A DNA stretch of 64,000 nt. Origin: Malania oleifera. Taxonomy: Eukaryota > Streptophyta > Magnoliopsida > Santalales > Ximeniaceae. Below the pieces are notes generated by a model, which saw only the letters and a list, made by a program, of their open reading frames with translations, did not search any database and was not told the DNA's origin. This document shows positions 22,101-37,100 of the stretch, piece by piece (the first letter of the stretch is position 1; each line of letters opens with the position of its first letter). Made by a program: the position numbers and the translations under genes. The DNA lies in NCBI RefSeq assembly GCF_029873635.1, contig NC_080420.1, forward strand, positions 28,573,032-28,637,031, given 5' to 3'.

Positions 22101-25100
22101 AAGATTGTTTAATTGTTTTTTGAATTTACATTTGTTAGCAAAATGATTTTTTATTTCTGCAAATGTAACATTTCTTTTCTTTTTTCCTTTTTTCTTTATT
22201 TGACCTTTCTTCCCATTTTTTGGATTTTTTAGGTTGTTTCATTTTTCTTTTATACCTTTTTATAAGGTTTTGATATTTGTTTTTATGATTTTAAGCCTTT
22301 TCTTTTTGACTTTTTATGACTATGCTGAGGTAGCCTTTCAAACCCAAATGGTTCACCCCAATTTCCTCTTTCTTTTCTCTTGGTCAGTCTTTGTTTTTGA
22401 GAAGATTTTTGAATCTCAAATCATTACATGCTTCTATTCCTGTCAGATTAATTACATGTATGATCTCACCATAGGTCCATTTACTTAAATCCATTTGATT
22501 ATTAGTGTCTACATTTTTATATTCAGTCATTTTTTTCTAACCAAATTAGCAAATAAATTAGGTAATCCACTAATAAATTTATCTTTCCAATATTTTGCAT
22601 CACAATCTTCTTTAAAAGGACTCTTGTTAAAATTAGTTTATATGGTGGGGAGCCATGGCGGAAATTGTAATTGTGAGTTTGAATATTTAGGACTAGACAT
22701 TTTTCTTTGTGATCATCAGCTTTTATTCCTATCGTAAAGTTGGGGTAGCACTTAAAATATACTGGTCCATTTGTTAAAGATGTTTCTGCCATTCCAATTT
22801 TAGATTGTTTATAATCTAGAATTCGATCATCTCTTAATACTAAAAGGAGAGAATTATTAAGTCTGCTTTTTACTAATGGCTTAAGTCCTATTTGAACACA
22901 ACCGATATCTAGGTCATTAAATCCTAGTTTAATATAATTTTTTAGAGCCTTTTTTGATGGAAGATTTTTAGAATATGTCTTATCTACAAACTTAACGTTA
23001 ATTTCCTTTGTCTTTTGGCCAATTTTAGACTTAAAATCCAACTATTTTCCCTTTTTGTATATTGTTTCCTTATTAAATTCGAGCAGCTTCCAATTAGCTA
23101 ACTCTTTGTCATCCCAACATGACTCATGACTAATAATTGTTTTACCAGTCTCACTTCCTTGTGTACTACTAGTACCTGAGACACACTACCCGTAAGGAGA
23201 CCAAAATTAGTTACTTTTATTCCGCAATTCCATAGGTTATCCTGGACTTATCGCCCTCCAAAATCATCAAAACGAGACTTTATAAGAATGCTATACATGG
23301 AAAGTAAATAAGGTCTAGCATGATTCCAGCCCTATACAAGTAAACTGTAAAGTCTATAATATGTCATGCCCTATACATATAAACTAAATATACGCTAGCT
23401 GTACAAAATAATGAATTGAAATATAAGGAAATAAATGTGGGCTGAAGTAAGGAAAGAAATCTTTTGCTTTGCTGTTTGCTGTTCCGTTGATTGGCTATAA
23501 AGACTAGCTATGCTATACAGATTAAAATGTTGGACAACTAAGAAACAACATTAAGAGACCTTTGGTTTCTTGGAATCTCCACTTTAGGTGACCTCTCAAC
23601 AATAGGGAGATAGTGGGATTGTCATCTTTGTTATCTTTATTGAATGGGAGTAACCTTTCTTCGGTGAGGGACGCTCGTTCTTGGTGTTTGGACCATTCAG
23701 GAGTGTATTCTTGCAATTTTTTTTTTTTTTGAATTTTAATTTGTTCCAACTCTTATTTCTTGGTATATTCTACTATTTGGAAGGCTAAGGTTCCCCCTAA
23801 AATAAAGTCTTTCACTTGGTTGGTTGTGCTTAATAAGATAAATACGAATAACTTGTTGCAAATTTGGAGACCTATGAAGGCTCTCTCTCCCAATGTACGT
23901 GTGCTTTGTTACATGAATTTTGAGACAATTTCTCACCTTCTTTTGCATTTTGAATTTGCTTGGAGGATATGGAATATGCTTTTTGGCATTATGGGAGAAA
24001 ATCTCCTTGGGTGGAAGACTTTTTAGATATATCCTTCATAGGCTATGGTAGAAGGAAGGATAGGGCAACTTTATGGAAATGTAGTTTTCTTTCAAGGCGT
24101 TATGGAATTTATGGATGGAACATAATACTCGGATATTTTTTGGGAAAAAAATTAAACCAAATGTTGGCTTGGGAAAAAATTAAGTACTTGGCCTCACTGC
24201 GGTGTGTCGGTTATGGATTTTTAGAGAGGCAAGCTTCCAGGAGTTTCAAAGAGATTGTAGAAACATGCTGACTTAATAATCTCTTTTCTCTTGGGTATTT
24301 TTATTTTTTTAGTTTTGGAGTGTCTCTATTTGTCTTAGTGGATATCCCATTGTCCCTCTTGTAAATTCTTTATCTATTAATGGTATCTTCTTTTGTTATC
24401 CAAAAAGAAAAAAAAAAAAAAAAACATCCAAAAAATGAAAGTTATTGAAATGAGAATGTTAAGGTGGCTAAGTGGTATATAATATTAAAAGATAAATTTT
24501 GTAATGTATATATTTGCAATAAGTTAGGCATAACACCTGTAGACGATAAGATAAGGGAGGGGTTGCTTAGATGGTTTGAGCATTTGCAACATAGGTCAAG
24601 TAGCAAACCCATGAGGAGTGAGCTAATTATTGTTAGTGGCAATACAAGGGGTAGGGGTAGACCTAAAATAACTTGAAATAAGATAGTGGGCGAGGACTTA
24701 ATAGCCCTTAAATTGTTGGAGAAAATTGCGCATGATTGTATAAGTTGGTGAAAAAAGGATTCATATAATTGACCCCACCAAATGGGACTTAAGCCTTGGT
24801 TATTTGTTGTTGTAGTTCAATTCTAAATTTTTAGTTAATCTTATTGCTAAATTAGCCTTGGATTTCACATGTTTTTCTTCCCCATTGGAGGCCAATCAGG
24901 ATTTGACTACACATCGGGAGGTATCTCACTCAAGGTTCGAAATTGCGGTTGCGAGTAATGTCACGTAATGGTCACAGGTGTCACTAGGCGTGGGAGACAC
25001 GGGTGTTACGTAATGGGAAGCGAGCATAATGGTTGTGAATTTGTTTCACGGATGCATAACCATGCCCAAATTAAAGAATAAGCATGAAATCTATTAATAC

Positions 25101-28100
25101 ATGATTTTTAATGAATTTTGACTACTTTTATTCAACCTACAAATGCTTTTTAATAGCCATTATGGTATTTATATTAATTTTATTGCGCTATTTACAAAAA
25201 ATAAATAAATAAATAAATCATTTTCTTAATAGTTTGTAATACTTTAATGGGTAAAAAATGTAGAAATGTAATTAAAATAAAGAATTAATAAATTAGAGAC
25301 ATAAAATTATGAAAAATGAGTCAATACTCAATATACATCGACATGAATTTGAAAAATGATTGGTATCAATAGTTGAGTACATGAATAAAATATTACGATA
25401 TAGCACATGTCACCACCAAAAAGAATGACGTGGAAGATCTTCATAATCTGCATCTCTATCTTGAGATTGGGATTGAGAGTTATCTCCCCACCTTTGTAGA
25501 AATACATAGCTCAATATACACATGTTCATGTTATTTCATTGTTGCTCTTGAAAACCTACTAGTGGTAAAAATCCAGTTGATATAGGAGGTGCATAATCTC
25601 TTCCTTGGCCATATCCTGAATAATATCCAAGTTGGGGTTGGTGTTGGGTTTGGGTTTGGGGCTAGCTCTAGGTCGTGTGTTGAAGAAGACTCACTAGATC
25701 CTAACTCACTAGGATAAGGATGTGACGCATAATATGGATCATAGTGTTGAGGTGGTGGATATGCTTGAAGAGATTCATGTGATTGTGATGATGAATCATC
25801 TAAACCAAAGTCTCCAAAACTACGAACCACACTATATGAATCTTCAGCAGAATCACGATTTCGGTGTCGATGACTTCTTCAAGTTTGTGCACCATGACTC
25901 CCACTAGGGTCACCACTAGTAGCACTCCACCTCTTAGTTTGTGAAGATTGGTACTCTGAAGGAATACCTAAGTCATAATTTCGGGTATATCATGTAGTCC
26001 ATAACAACTAGGTGGATTTGTATCCCCATCAAATGATGTCCTTGTGTTAAACCCATAACCATATTCTGCACCGCCACGACGACCACCATCACCCACAATC
26101 CCAATCCCAACACCAGACACCAGTACCACCATCATCATCACCTAGTGGGCTCAAACCAAGATTATCATCACTTTGTGTATCTTCAGGGCTTAAACTTGAA
26201 TCGTGCATGTTTATTTGTGGTTGATCACCTCCTTCTGTAGTACCACCAACCTCTTTATCTAACCAATTTGAGTTGTCTTGACCGTTAAGTAATTGTGTCT
26301 CTCTCTCCTCTAACCATAGACTCAAAGGATCATCTTCTTCGAAAATATAGTCCAAATTGATAGGGTTGAAACTATCTTCGATGTCTTGTTGGCTTCTTCT
26401 CATTGTATGTTTTAACTTTAACCTCATGTTGAAATGCATAAAAACAAGTTTTTGTAGTCTCGTGTACCTTAGTCTATTTCTTGTTTTCATATGGATACTG
26501 CTAAAGGTGCTCCAATTACACTCATAGTTTGGAGCGGATGTGGTCCGACTAAAAATTGTGATTGCTATTTTCTATAGATTAAGAGAACACATGCCATAAT
26601 GAATCCACCATTCGGCTGCATAAATAATTGAAGAAAAATATATGTTAATATAGTGTATTTTTGAGAAGTCAAATTTGAACATAAAAATGACAAAATAGAT
26701 CTATTCATCTATTATTTAGCTACATTTACCAAGATTTATTTGTTTCACTGCCCTTTGAGCCAACGGGGTTCCAAATGTCACTTGCCTATCTTGATATAGC
26801 AACAACTAAAAAAGGAGGATTGTGAAGTATAATTAATTAATTAGATATATATTATAGAAAGTGTTACAGAAGACTAAAATAATTCATTATTCAATAGAAC
26901 CAATACTTACTTGATTAATAGCCCGAATTTGAGTGTCTATATCGAGTATTAGATTGGTTATCACTTTTTTAACCCCATCAATGACTTCTCTAGCAACTTC
27001 AGGAGAGGGTGGGACACCATAAAGAAATTGAGGGTTCAAAAAATATCCTAATTTTAAATTTACAGACATTTTAATCAAGAATATGTTTTAACACAACTAT
27101 GCATAATTTAAAAGTTGAAATAATAAAAAATTGTATTTTACTTACACTTACCAGCTGTGTGCAAGTCTTGGTGCAATTGAAAACTCCACCAGTTGTCAAT
27201 AATTTTCGAATAATCTTTGTAGAACCGACAATCTTTTTGAATGGCCAACTTTGCCCTATCAATTGCCTCGTGTATGAAATCCATGGTTGGTTTTCATCAT
27301 CATCAACTAATTTAAGAACTTTAACTAAGGATTCTTGTACTTGAATTATATCAAAGGCATTTTCCAAATTCTTTCCCTAAGATAATCTTCTTCGCATCAT
27401 ATGTTTGGCCTAATTTTGTCATCCAAAACCTTGAGTTTCTCCAAACATCATATGTGAACATTTCCCTTAATGCTTGTTTATGCCTAACAATGGTCTCTAA
27501 GGCAACAAAGTTGGTGACAATTGAGTGATGGCATAACGAAACAATTCTCTATTATTTGTGAATTTGTTCATGAAATTCACTGTCCTTGTGTGGTTGTGAA
27601 TAAAAGAGGTTATTATTTTTTCATCTTCTAAGGCCTTCTTCACATTACTTTTCTTACCAATGTCTTCAAGAATAAGGTGTATGCAATGAGTTGGACATAT
27701 TGTACACTAGATATTGGGCCTCTTTTGCATTAATAATTTCCCTCCCACCTTCATTGCAGCTTCATTATCAATCACTACTTAGGCAACATTTTCATCTCCA
27801 ATTTCTTCAACCACCTCTTCAATTACGACTACTTAATTTAAAATATACCAGTCATCAAATGACTCAAGTCAATCAAAATTAGAAAATTACTTAAAATAAT
27901 ATTCAGCTGTTCAGCTTGGCGCATCAAAGGTATCAACTTACTTGTGGAAAAAAGTGTGTCTATTGCAATAAACTAAAAAGTTTATTATGTGTTTTCTTGT
28001 TGGCCATGACAAACTATCACACATAATGGTTACACCTCTCTCCTTCCAAATGTCAACAAAAGAAAATATAAAATTTATCATTTCCTAATGCTCTTGCTCC

Positions 28101-31100
28101 AAATATATTTCAAAGACTTCAGAGGGTAATGACCCCATCACCCTCTTTCCAACCTTTGCAGCAACATCAAACTTCGACTGCATAAATGGAGAGTCAGCTA
28201 CATTCTCTAGAATTCGATTATAAATTAGGAATTTTCTCATTGCTTTTCCTAATTTACTCCTTAAACCCTTTAGAATTTAGGTATTTATTTTTGGTTGCTT
28301 GACACTTCTACTTCTTTCTAGAGTCGGATGGATCTATTGCCCTTAATCTAGCTTCAGGGGCATTAGGGTTAATCCATTGTCTTCCACTACTTCCAGCTTC
28401 TCGAGCACTTTGTGACCGAGCTCTACCAAAACCACCAGCACTGCCACTATCAGAGCCACTGCCCTGTTCATAATAAGTACCACTTCCACCAGTTCTTGCC
28501 CTAAATATTTGCCTCTCTTCCCATTCTTGTTGTGCTCATATGCTTTCTTGTTGAGCAGATCTCATTCTTTCCTCATCTGAATCTTCTTCATCGCTTAAAT
28601 TTTCAAAATCTCCTCTAATTTGAGCTTCTAGTTCCTCTTGCCTTTTTTGTTTATCTTTCTTTTTCAGTGCATATTGTTGTAGATGTTTCATCATTTCTTC
28701 TCTAACCTGCGTGATTACATTTGGACAAGAAGACACCTGACCTTTTTTGTGTGCCAAGTGTTGTTTCAATAGTGTAATTCCCGTTTTAATTGTCTTTCCA
28801 CATAATTTACATAAGACAGCATGTCTACTACCTTCCACTGGAGTAGCAAATTGTCAACCAATGTCTTCACTAGGTAGCCCTTCACTTCCTTTTTTATCAC
28901 ACGGCATCTTGATGCTTTATTAGATGACTTCTACACAAGTAAAAATTAAAACTTATGGTCCTTATGCAAGAAATTAAGAATAAAATGGTACATAATTAGC
29001 AAATTACATAACAATATAACATAAATGATGGATTAAATTTAATACTTTAAGTTGCTAACTATTAAAAATTTTAGTTGACTTATACATAAATAATACAATT
29101 ATTTATATTAAAATTTACAATATAACAAAATAAATATAGAATTGTAGATCTTAAAATTTAATTATTTAGAAGGCAGTGTACTTGAGTCACTTGACTAATT
29201 GTGTAGAAATTAGAATATATTATATATTGTAGATCTAATATTAAATTATTAATTGTCAAGGTATTTAAAAAAATAAATATGTAGATTTATAATTTGCAGA
29301 AATTTTTGTATTAATTAATAAATTTTTACTTATACATTAATTGTAAATCTGTATTCTATAGATTCTATACTTTATACTAATTTTTTATATTAATTTAATA
29401 AATTATACTTATATAATTATTTACAAATTTACATACATAAAATAAAATAAAAGGAATTAAATAATAAGTATAAACTTAAAAGTATAAAATAAACTAAATT
29501 ACTAATTTATTAGTAATTTAGTAGGCTACTGTGTAGGCTGTGTAGCACTGTAGTAGGCTGGAGTAGCCTCTGCTGTTTCAAATTAAAAGAAAATATTAGA
29601 AAAAAATAAAGAAAGTAGGAAGGCTGGAGTCTGGAAGAAGGCATTCCCAAGTCGCGACAGTGGCTGAATCTACCAAATGGTGTGAGTTTGAGCTGCAAGC
29701 CTCAAAATCCTCAAATTTCTTCTTGATTTCAAGATTTCCTTGTAGAATCTACCCTAAACTCTTCCAAATAACATCAATTTTTAGGACATTGTGAAAATCT
29801 CCACAGATTGAAGAGCCGACTCAGCCGACCTGCAGAGCACAGCTTCAAACAACAAATCGAAGCTGATTTTTGGGGTTTCGAAGCTTCAGATCTGTAGGTG
29901 TAATCTGGACGAAGGAGACGAAGGGGGAAGAAGCAGCAACACGTGAAGAGAAACACAAAAATGAAGCATATTTGAGGAGATAAGGTGTTGGGCCTGTCAG
30001 CAGTCATAACGTGGTGTAACAGCCGTTAAGGGCTGTAACGTAAGTATAACACCTGTTACGGGCCATTACGGTTCTGTAACAGCCGTGAATTTCCTGCTCA
30101 CTGCATTAGCGGCCTGTAACAGTATCGGAGGCCTAACTTTCCATTATGTAATGGCTGTTATTTAATGCCATGATCTCACTTTCCCATTGCTTGCCCCTTC
30201 TGACCCTCTCAAGGTTTTGGACACAGGACCTGAACATAAAACCCCTAACTCTAACCATTTTGATATTTTCTGAGAGGATTCCGAGCGTATTTAAAACATA
30301 CATATATAACAGTTGTAGTTCCAATTAAGCTCTAGTCATTTTTTTTCTCTAGGCAAAGTTCTAGTCCTTCATATATACTAAATATGTACCCAAAAAAATC
30401 ACTCTCAATCACCTCGTCTGCAAAATGGGACTAAAACTTGCCAATAATGATCAATTAATAGCATGTACTTACATGCAGGAATCAAAAACACGAAAACTTT
30501 GTTATAAATTATATCCGTTCCGTATCGGGATCGAACTAACAAAAATGGTTGGGACAACAAATATCTATCTCCTTTGCCATAGCTTACATTCATCAGTCCT
30601 TCAACCGTAATAAGAATAATCATTCGTGCATTTCCAACACCAATTTGAAGAATGAATAAACTGCAACAGCTATAGAAGGGATAAAACAGTGGTTGGCTCT
30701 CACTAGTTGGGATCAGTGGTGTGGCTCCAGATGGCTTCATCCACAGTCCCTCTTGGAAAAACTCTATTGCTCATCAAACACAGCACCACAACACCATCTT
30801 ATTAGAAAACACAAATTTGAGAAAAATAACAGTAGTAAGAATTTTCAAAGAAAACAGAAGGCATGGCTTGCGATCCCCTCGCCGCACTACATGTCGTGAA
30901 CTATATGTATGGCTGCCAACCAAGTGAGGAGGGAGGGGGGGGGGGGGAGGAGGGATTGGGAAGTGGGAGTAAGCAGGGAATGCTTCTTCTGTAAGAAAAA
31001 AACCAAACCCTGACATTGGGTTGGACATGCCAATGTCTCCTTTTTAAAAAACACACACAGAGCTGGCAGCATTTAACAACCATGAGATCACCTGCGGCCT

Positions 31101-34100
31101 GACTTCACGCCAAACTGGACAACAAAAACAACAACAAAACCTAGCCTTAAGTCCCACTAGGTGTGGTCGCCTGTATGAATCCTTTTCCGCCAATTTATGC
31201 GATCATGGACCATTTCTTTTGATAGATTCAGGGCTATTAAATCGTTACTCACTATCTCCTTCTAAGCTATTTTAGGTCTACCCCTACCCCTTCTACTGCC
31301 CCCCACAGTATCTAACTCACTCTTCCTTATTGGCGCACTATGTGGCCTACGTTGCAAGTGTCCATACCATCTGAGTCATCCCTCTCTTATCCTATCTTTT
31401 ATGAGAGTTACACCTAACTTATCGCAAATATGTTCATTCCTTAATTTATCTTTCAGTGTTATACCACTCATCCATCTGAGCACTCTCATGTCGGTAACTT
31501 TTACATTTTGGATATTCTGTTTCTTCGCCGCTCAACATTTTGATCCATATAGCATAGCTGGTCTTATAGCCGTCCTACAAAACTTCCCTTTTAATTTTAA
31601 GGGTATTCTATGATCACAAAGCACACTTGAAGCACTTCTCCATTTTACTCAACTTGCTTTAACTCTATTTATTACATCATCTTCAATTTCTCCTTCAGCT
31701 TGCATAATAGATCCAAGGTATCGAAATCTACAAGTGTTATTTATTTCATCATCATTAAGTTTAACTTTGTCTCCAATATTCCTCCTACTATTACTGAAAT
31801 TACATTTCATATATTCTGTATTATTTCTACTTATCCTAAAGCCTCTGATTTCAAAGTTTTTCTCCATAATTCTAACTCAGCCTCTACTTTGCCCCTAGTT
31901 TCATCAATTTACAATATCATCTGCAAGCAACATACACCATGGAACCTCATTTTGAATACTCTTAGTCAATTGGTCCATGATTAACGATCTACCCTCCTTG
32001 TTAAAAAAAAAAAATCTATTTGACTTCTATTTTTTCTACTTTTAATGGTTATTAAGTTTTCTTCTCTCTTCTTAAAGCAAGCATTTATTATACTAAAATC
32101 ATATGACATAGCGAAGTGTAAGATCATCTCCCCAGACTCATTTTTGTCTTCATATCCATATCCTCTATGTGTCCTTTCATAAGTTTTATTATCCCTTCCA
32201 ACGTGTCCATTCAAATCTCCTCCTATAAATATTTTCTTAGTCCCTGATATGCCTTGTATAATACTATCCATTTCTTCCCAAAATTGTCTCTTAAGATTTT
32301 CTGCTAAGTCCACTTGAGGAGCATAAGAACTAATGATATTTATTATCTCTTGGCCTAATACTATCTTGATTTTTATAATTCTATCCCCTACTCTGTTTAC
32401 ATCAACAATGCTATCTTTTAAGTTTTTGTGTACAATAATTTCAACTCCATTCTTATGTTTTTCTTTTCCAGTGTACCAAAGTTTAAATCCCGATTTATCA
32501 ATTTCTCTAGCTTTCTCCCCAACCCACTTAGTTTCTTTAAGGTAAATTATATTAATTCTTCTTCTAATCATTATGTCTATAATTTCCATGCTTTTACCCG
32601 TAAGTGTCCCTATATTCCATGTTGCTAATCTAATCCTAGTTTCCTGAACTTACTTCTTTACCTGCCCACGTCCATAATGATGCTGGAACCCTCACCTATT
32701 TGACACCGTACCTGGGCGCCAACACGGTGTCTCACTTCAGGGCGACGACCTAGCCCCCCCTTGCCCACTTTTCGCTAAACGTGGGTGGTACAGGTGCAAC
32801 GCGGCACTTGTAGGGGATGCCCCCGCAAATATTCACGCCAAACTGGTGAGGGAAAAAAATTTGAAGACTGACGCAGCTCACTGAATGAACGACACAGTCC
32901 CACTTTCCCACACTAAGCAGAGCAATCTGCCTGGCAACAATGAATGAGACAACTGCTTAGCAGGTAACAAAATAAATAGTAAATAGAACAATCAGTCAGA
33001 CCACTTGAATTGTCCCAATATAAGTGAATTCTGATGATTGCAAGATGGTGCCTGTTTACTGTCTTTGGCATTCCGATAATCTTCTTGAAAACCCAAGGAT
33101 TAGAGACACTCCAACGCTCTCCATTGCAGCTCCCAACAGTCCTGGTATAGTCTTCCACCCTACCCACACCACAGATCAATCAATTCTGGTTTATCATCAG
33201 TTCATATACTGTTCATATGGGCAAACTCTTTTTTTTTTTTCAAATCATCAACTACAGGACTTCAAATCCTGGAAACAAGCTCACCAACATGACATCTCCA
33301 TCCCATCTGGGATACTAGCAGGATGAAAGCCCCTTGGATCACCTAAGTGTTATTAACCATCAATTGCAGCAGAATAAAGTACCTTGAAACCATTAACGAT
33401 TTCATCCATGGGCTCACCACTATACCCCACAGGATGAACTGGAATGAGTTTAATTGTTGGAAGAGCCATCTCCACTCATCCTCCCCTAGGTTCATGAAAG
33501 GTGATTTCCTCCCAGCTAGTTATACATAGCATTAATATAGGATTGTAGAATAGATCAGAATTGAGTTTTTTTTCAGCTTTAAATGATTGATGGAGGTCCA
33601 TTTGCATGAATTAGGTATTATACTCACATCCAATTCTGATGACTATTTTTCAGTCTATGGTTTATTATGCAATAGTAACCTAGTATGTACCTGTTTTATT
33701 GCTGCCTTTTGTCCTTATTCTAATAAAAAAATATATTCATGCAAAAAGGAATGGGGAGAACAAATTTTGATAGGAAATCAGTGAGTTCATTAGTTGACGA
33801 TTTTTAATGGTCATGAACCTTGGATTTATTTATTTATTTATTTAAAAAAAAATATGATTGCAGCTCCAATTCTTTTCATAAACTACACATTTTCCATCAC
33901 TTATAGTCTGCAAATATCACTAGACTAGCTATTTCTTTATGTCCTAGTCTATTGAGTTTGTGAAAAATTGGGTTTAATTTTTCTTTATCAGTTGAAATAG
34001 GTTTTTTTGCTGAGAAAATAATATAAAGGGATATGTCACATGGATTTGGGTATGCTTTTGGAATCTAGGGTGTCTTAGCATCATATCTCTCCCTCAAATC

Positions 34101-37100
34101 TAAGGAATGGAGAATTTCTAATGGAAGTGGTTTGCTGTTATCATTGCTTTGGGATAGAATCTGGTCTTTGGTATCTGTACGAGCTTTTGCTCCTTAGCTG
34201 CTTTTAGGGGATCTGGTTTTCAGATTCAGTACGATTTTCAGGCTTTGTTGATATGTTCTTGTTCCTTGTTTTTCTTTTTCTTTTTATGTTTCTTTATTTT
34301 TTCTCTGTACCTTTTTTTTAAAAAATTTCTAGGAGGATATCATATCATTCATTTTGTTATATTTTTTTCTCCCTTACTGAAATTTCTCTCTCTCAATAAA
34401 ACAAACCAGCATATCTGGAATGGTGTTTGGCTTGTTTTGTAATATGATTTTTATACAAGACAAAGCAAGTATTATAGGAAAATTTTTGATTACTTCTTTT
34501 TCATATCAAGTTCATAATTAAGGTTACAAATGATCTTTCCTTCTTCCACATTGCTCCCTCTGTCTCAAAACTTGAAGTTGACATGGAAAGACTGTTACAT
34601 TGCATATTTTTGCATGTGCATGCTTGTGTCATCATTATTTTATGATTTTTCAGATTCAATAAACGAGTAGAGGATTTTCCATCCTTGAGAGAATACAATG
34701 ATTACTTGGAGGAAGTTGAGGACATGAGTAAGTCTACTCAATTATGTTCTACCTGACGTGCAACATTTTGTTGTTTTGACCCAAAAAAAAAAAAAAATGT
34801 TTGCCTTTTACAGCATTCAACTTGATTGAAGGAATAGATGTTCCTGCTATTGAAGCCAAAATTGCAAAGTATCAGGAAGAAAATGCTGAACAAATAATGA
34901 ATTCTCGAGCTCGTAAGGTACATGTAAAAAAGAAAAGATTTTTGTCTTCCTAATCTGCTAAATTTTGTATGGAAGTAACCAAGGTTTTCCGTCTAATCTA
35001 AGTTACATATAGTAACACTGTTTTGTTAATCTATGTATGACGTACAGCAACATTGTTTAGACTGCTATAGTTTCATCATTGGAGCATCTGTAAATGCTTT
35101 CATTTTCCTGACAAAATATACTTGGGTATTTCTAATTCTAGTGATATTTTTCAAATAGGCTGAAGAGTATGCAGCAGCTCTAGCAGCAAGTAAGGGTCAT
35201 CCTATGCAAACTGATACTGATGGGGTGAGTTGAGGTTACGGTTTCAGCGTATGCCTTGAGTTATGGATGCTTTTACCATATCTTCTCCTGCCCAGTTGTG
35301 GCATAGGACCTCTGCTCAATGGGTGCTCTTCCCTTACCCTCCAATCCCCTCTCTACCAGTGCTCTTATTTTTTAGTAGGCTACAAATGATTGTTCCTCTG
35401 AATTTCATGGCTCATCAGGTAGAACCATCTTATTTACCTTTTACTTGAAATATGGTTACTAGAAAATGCTAACACTCTAGCGAACCACGTGTTGGTACGA
35501 ATGTTCGAAAACATGGAACATTTTCATTCCGAAATGCTAAATCTATTGATCCAGAAAAAAATTTAATTCAATATTTTTCAAATAACTTGACTTTTAATTA
35601 CCTAAAAGTTGGGAATCATCACCTTCTAATTCTCTTTCTGTCATTATTAATCTATTTCTCAACAGAAAATCTATTTTGCACTGAGAAAACACCTCAACAT
35701 CCTCTCCAAAATGTACAAGTTCCATTATTGTTCTTATTATTTTTACCAATATATATAGTTATGTATACCCCTAACGTACCACAGTTTAGAGCAGGTGCAC
35801 TACTGCAATCCCATTCCCATTCCACGAACCAGAATGTTCTACATTCTAGGTAGTATTGGTTGAAACAAAGTACCAAAGTTTCTGTTATTGGCTTGTTCAG
35901 AAATGTTTCTCTGGAAGACTTGCACTGTGATTGGATTGTCGTGCTTCGTTAGAGTTTTGTTGTAGTTATTTTCTTTACTTTCATGTGTTCTTTTTTCATT
36001 TACTATTGGAGGATTCCTTGTTCTCCATGCGATTTTGTTTTCTTTACTTCTTTCTTTTCTCTTTTCAAAATACAATTATTTTCTTACACACACACATACA
36101 TATACATATATATATACACAAATATATGTATATATATATTTTGGTGTTTGCAATTTCAACCTTGTGTGCAAGGTTTGAAATCCCAGTCGTGGGTAACGTT
36201 GCGTAACGGTCGTGGGACGCAGGAGACGTGGGTGTTACGCAACGGGAAGCTGTGGTAATGGTCGTGAATTTGTTTCACACGTGCACAACCATGCCAAAAT
36301 TAAAGAATAAGCATGAAATCTATTAATACATGATTTTTAATGAATTTTACCACTTTTATTCAAACTACAAATACTTTTTAATGGGCATTATGTTTTTTAT
36401 ATTAATTTTAGTGTGCTGTTTACAAAAAAAAGTTATTATATTTAATAGTTTGCACTAATCTAATGGGTAAAAAAAATGTAGAAATGTAATTAAAACGAGG
36501 AATCAATTAATTAGAGACATAAAATTATTAAAAATGAGTCAATACTCAATATACACATACATGAATTTAAAAAATGATTGGTATCAATAGTTGAGTACAT
36601 GAATACAATATTACAATATAGCACATGTCACCACCAAAAAGAATGACGTGGAGGGTCTTCATTATCTGCATCTCTATCTTGAGATTGGGAGTGGGAGTTT
36701 TCTCCCCACCCTTGTGGAAATACATAGTTGAATATATCCAAGTTCATGTTATTTCGTTGTTGCTTTTGAAAATCTACTAGTGGTGAAAATCCAACATATT
36801 GAGGTGCATAATCTCCTCCTTGACCATATCTTGAATAATATCCATAAGTTAAGGCTGGGGTTGACTCTGGTAGTGTGTAGAAGAAGACTCACTAGATCCT
36901 GACCCACTAGGATAAGGATGAGATGCATAATATAAATCATAGTGTTTAGGTGGTGGATTGCTTCATAAGATCTATATGATTGTGATGATGAATCATCTAA
37001 ACCAAAGTCTCCAAAACTACAAACCACACCATATGAATCTTCAGCATAACCACTTTCTCAGAGTCAGTGACTTCTTCTAGTTTGTGCACAATGACTCCCA

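Noticed and set aside
14181..23210. Ty3/gypsy retrotransposon as the source of the RT/RNase H
   Set aside because: There is no integrase and no LTR pair. A 30K movement protein precedes the coat protein and a TATA/poly-A non-coding region follows the ORFs, which fits a caulimovirid.
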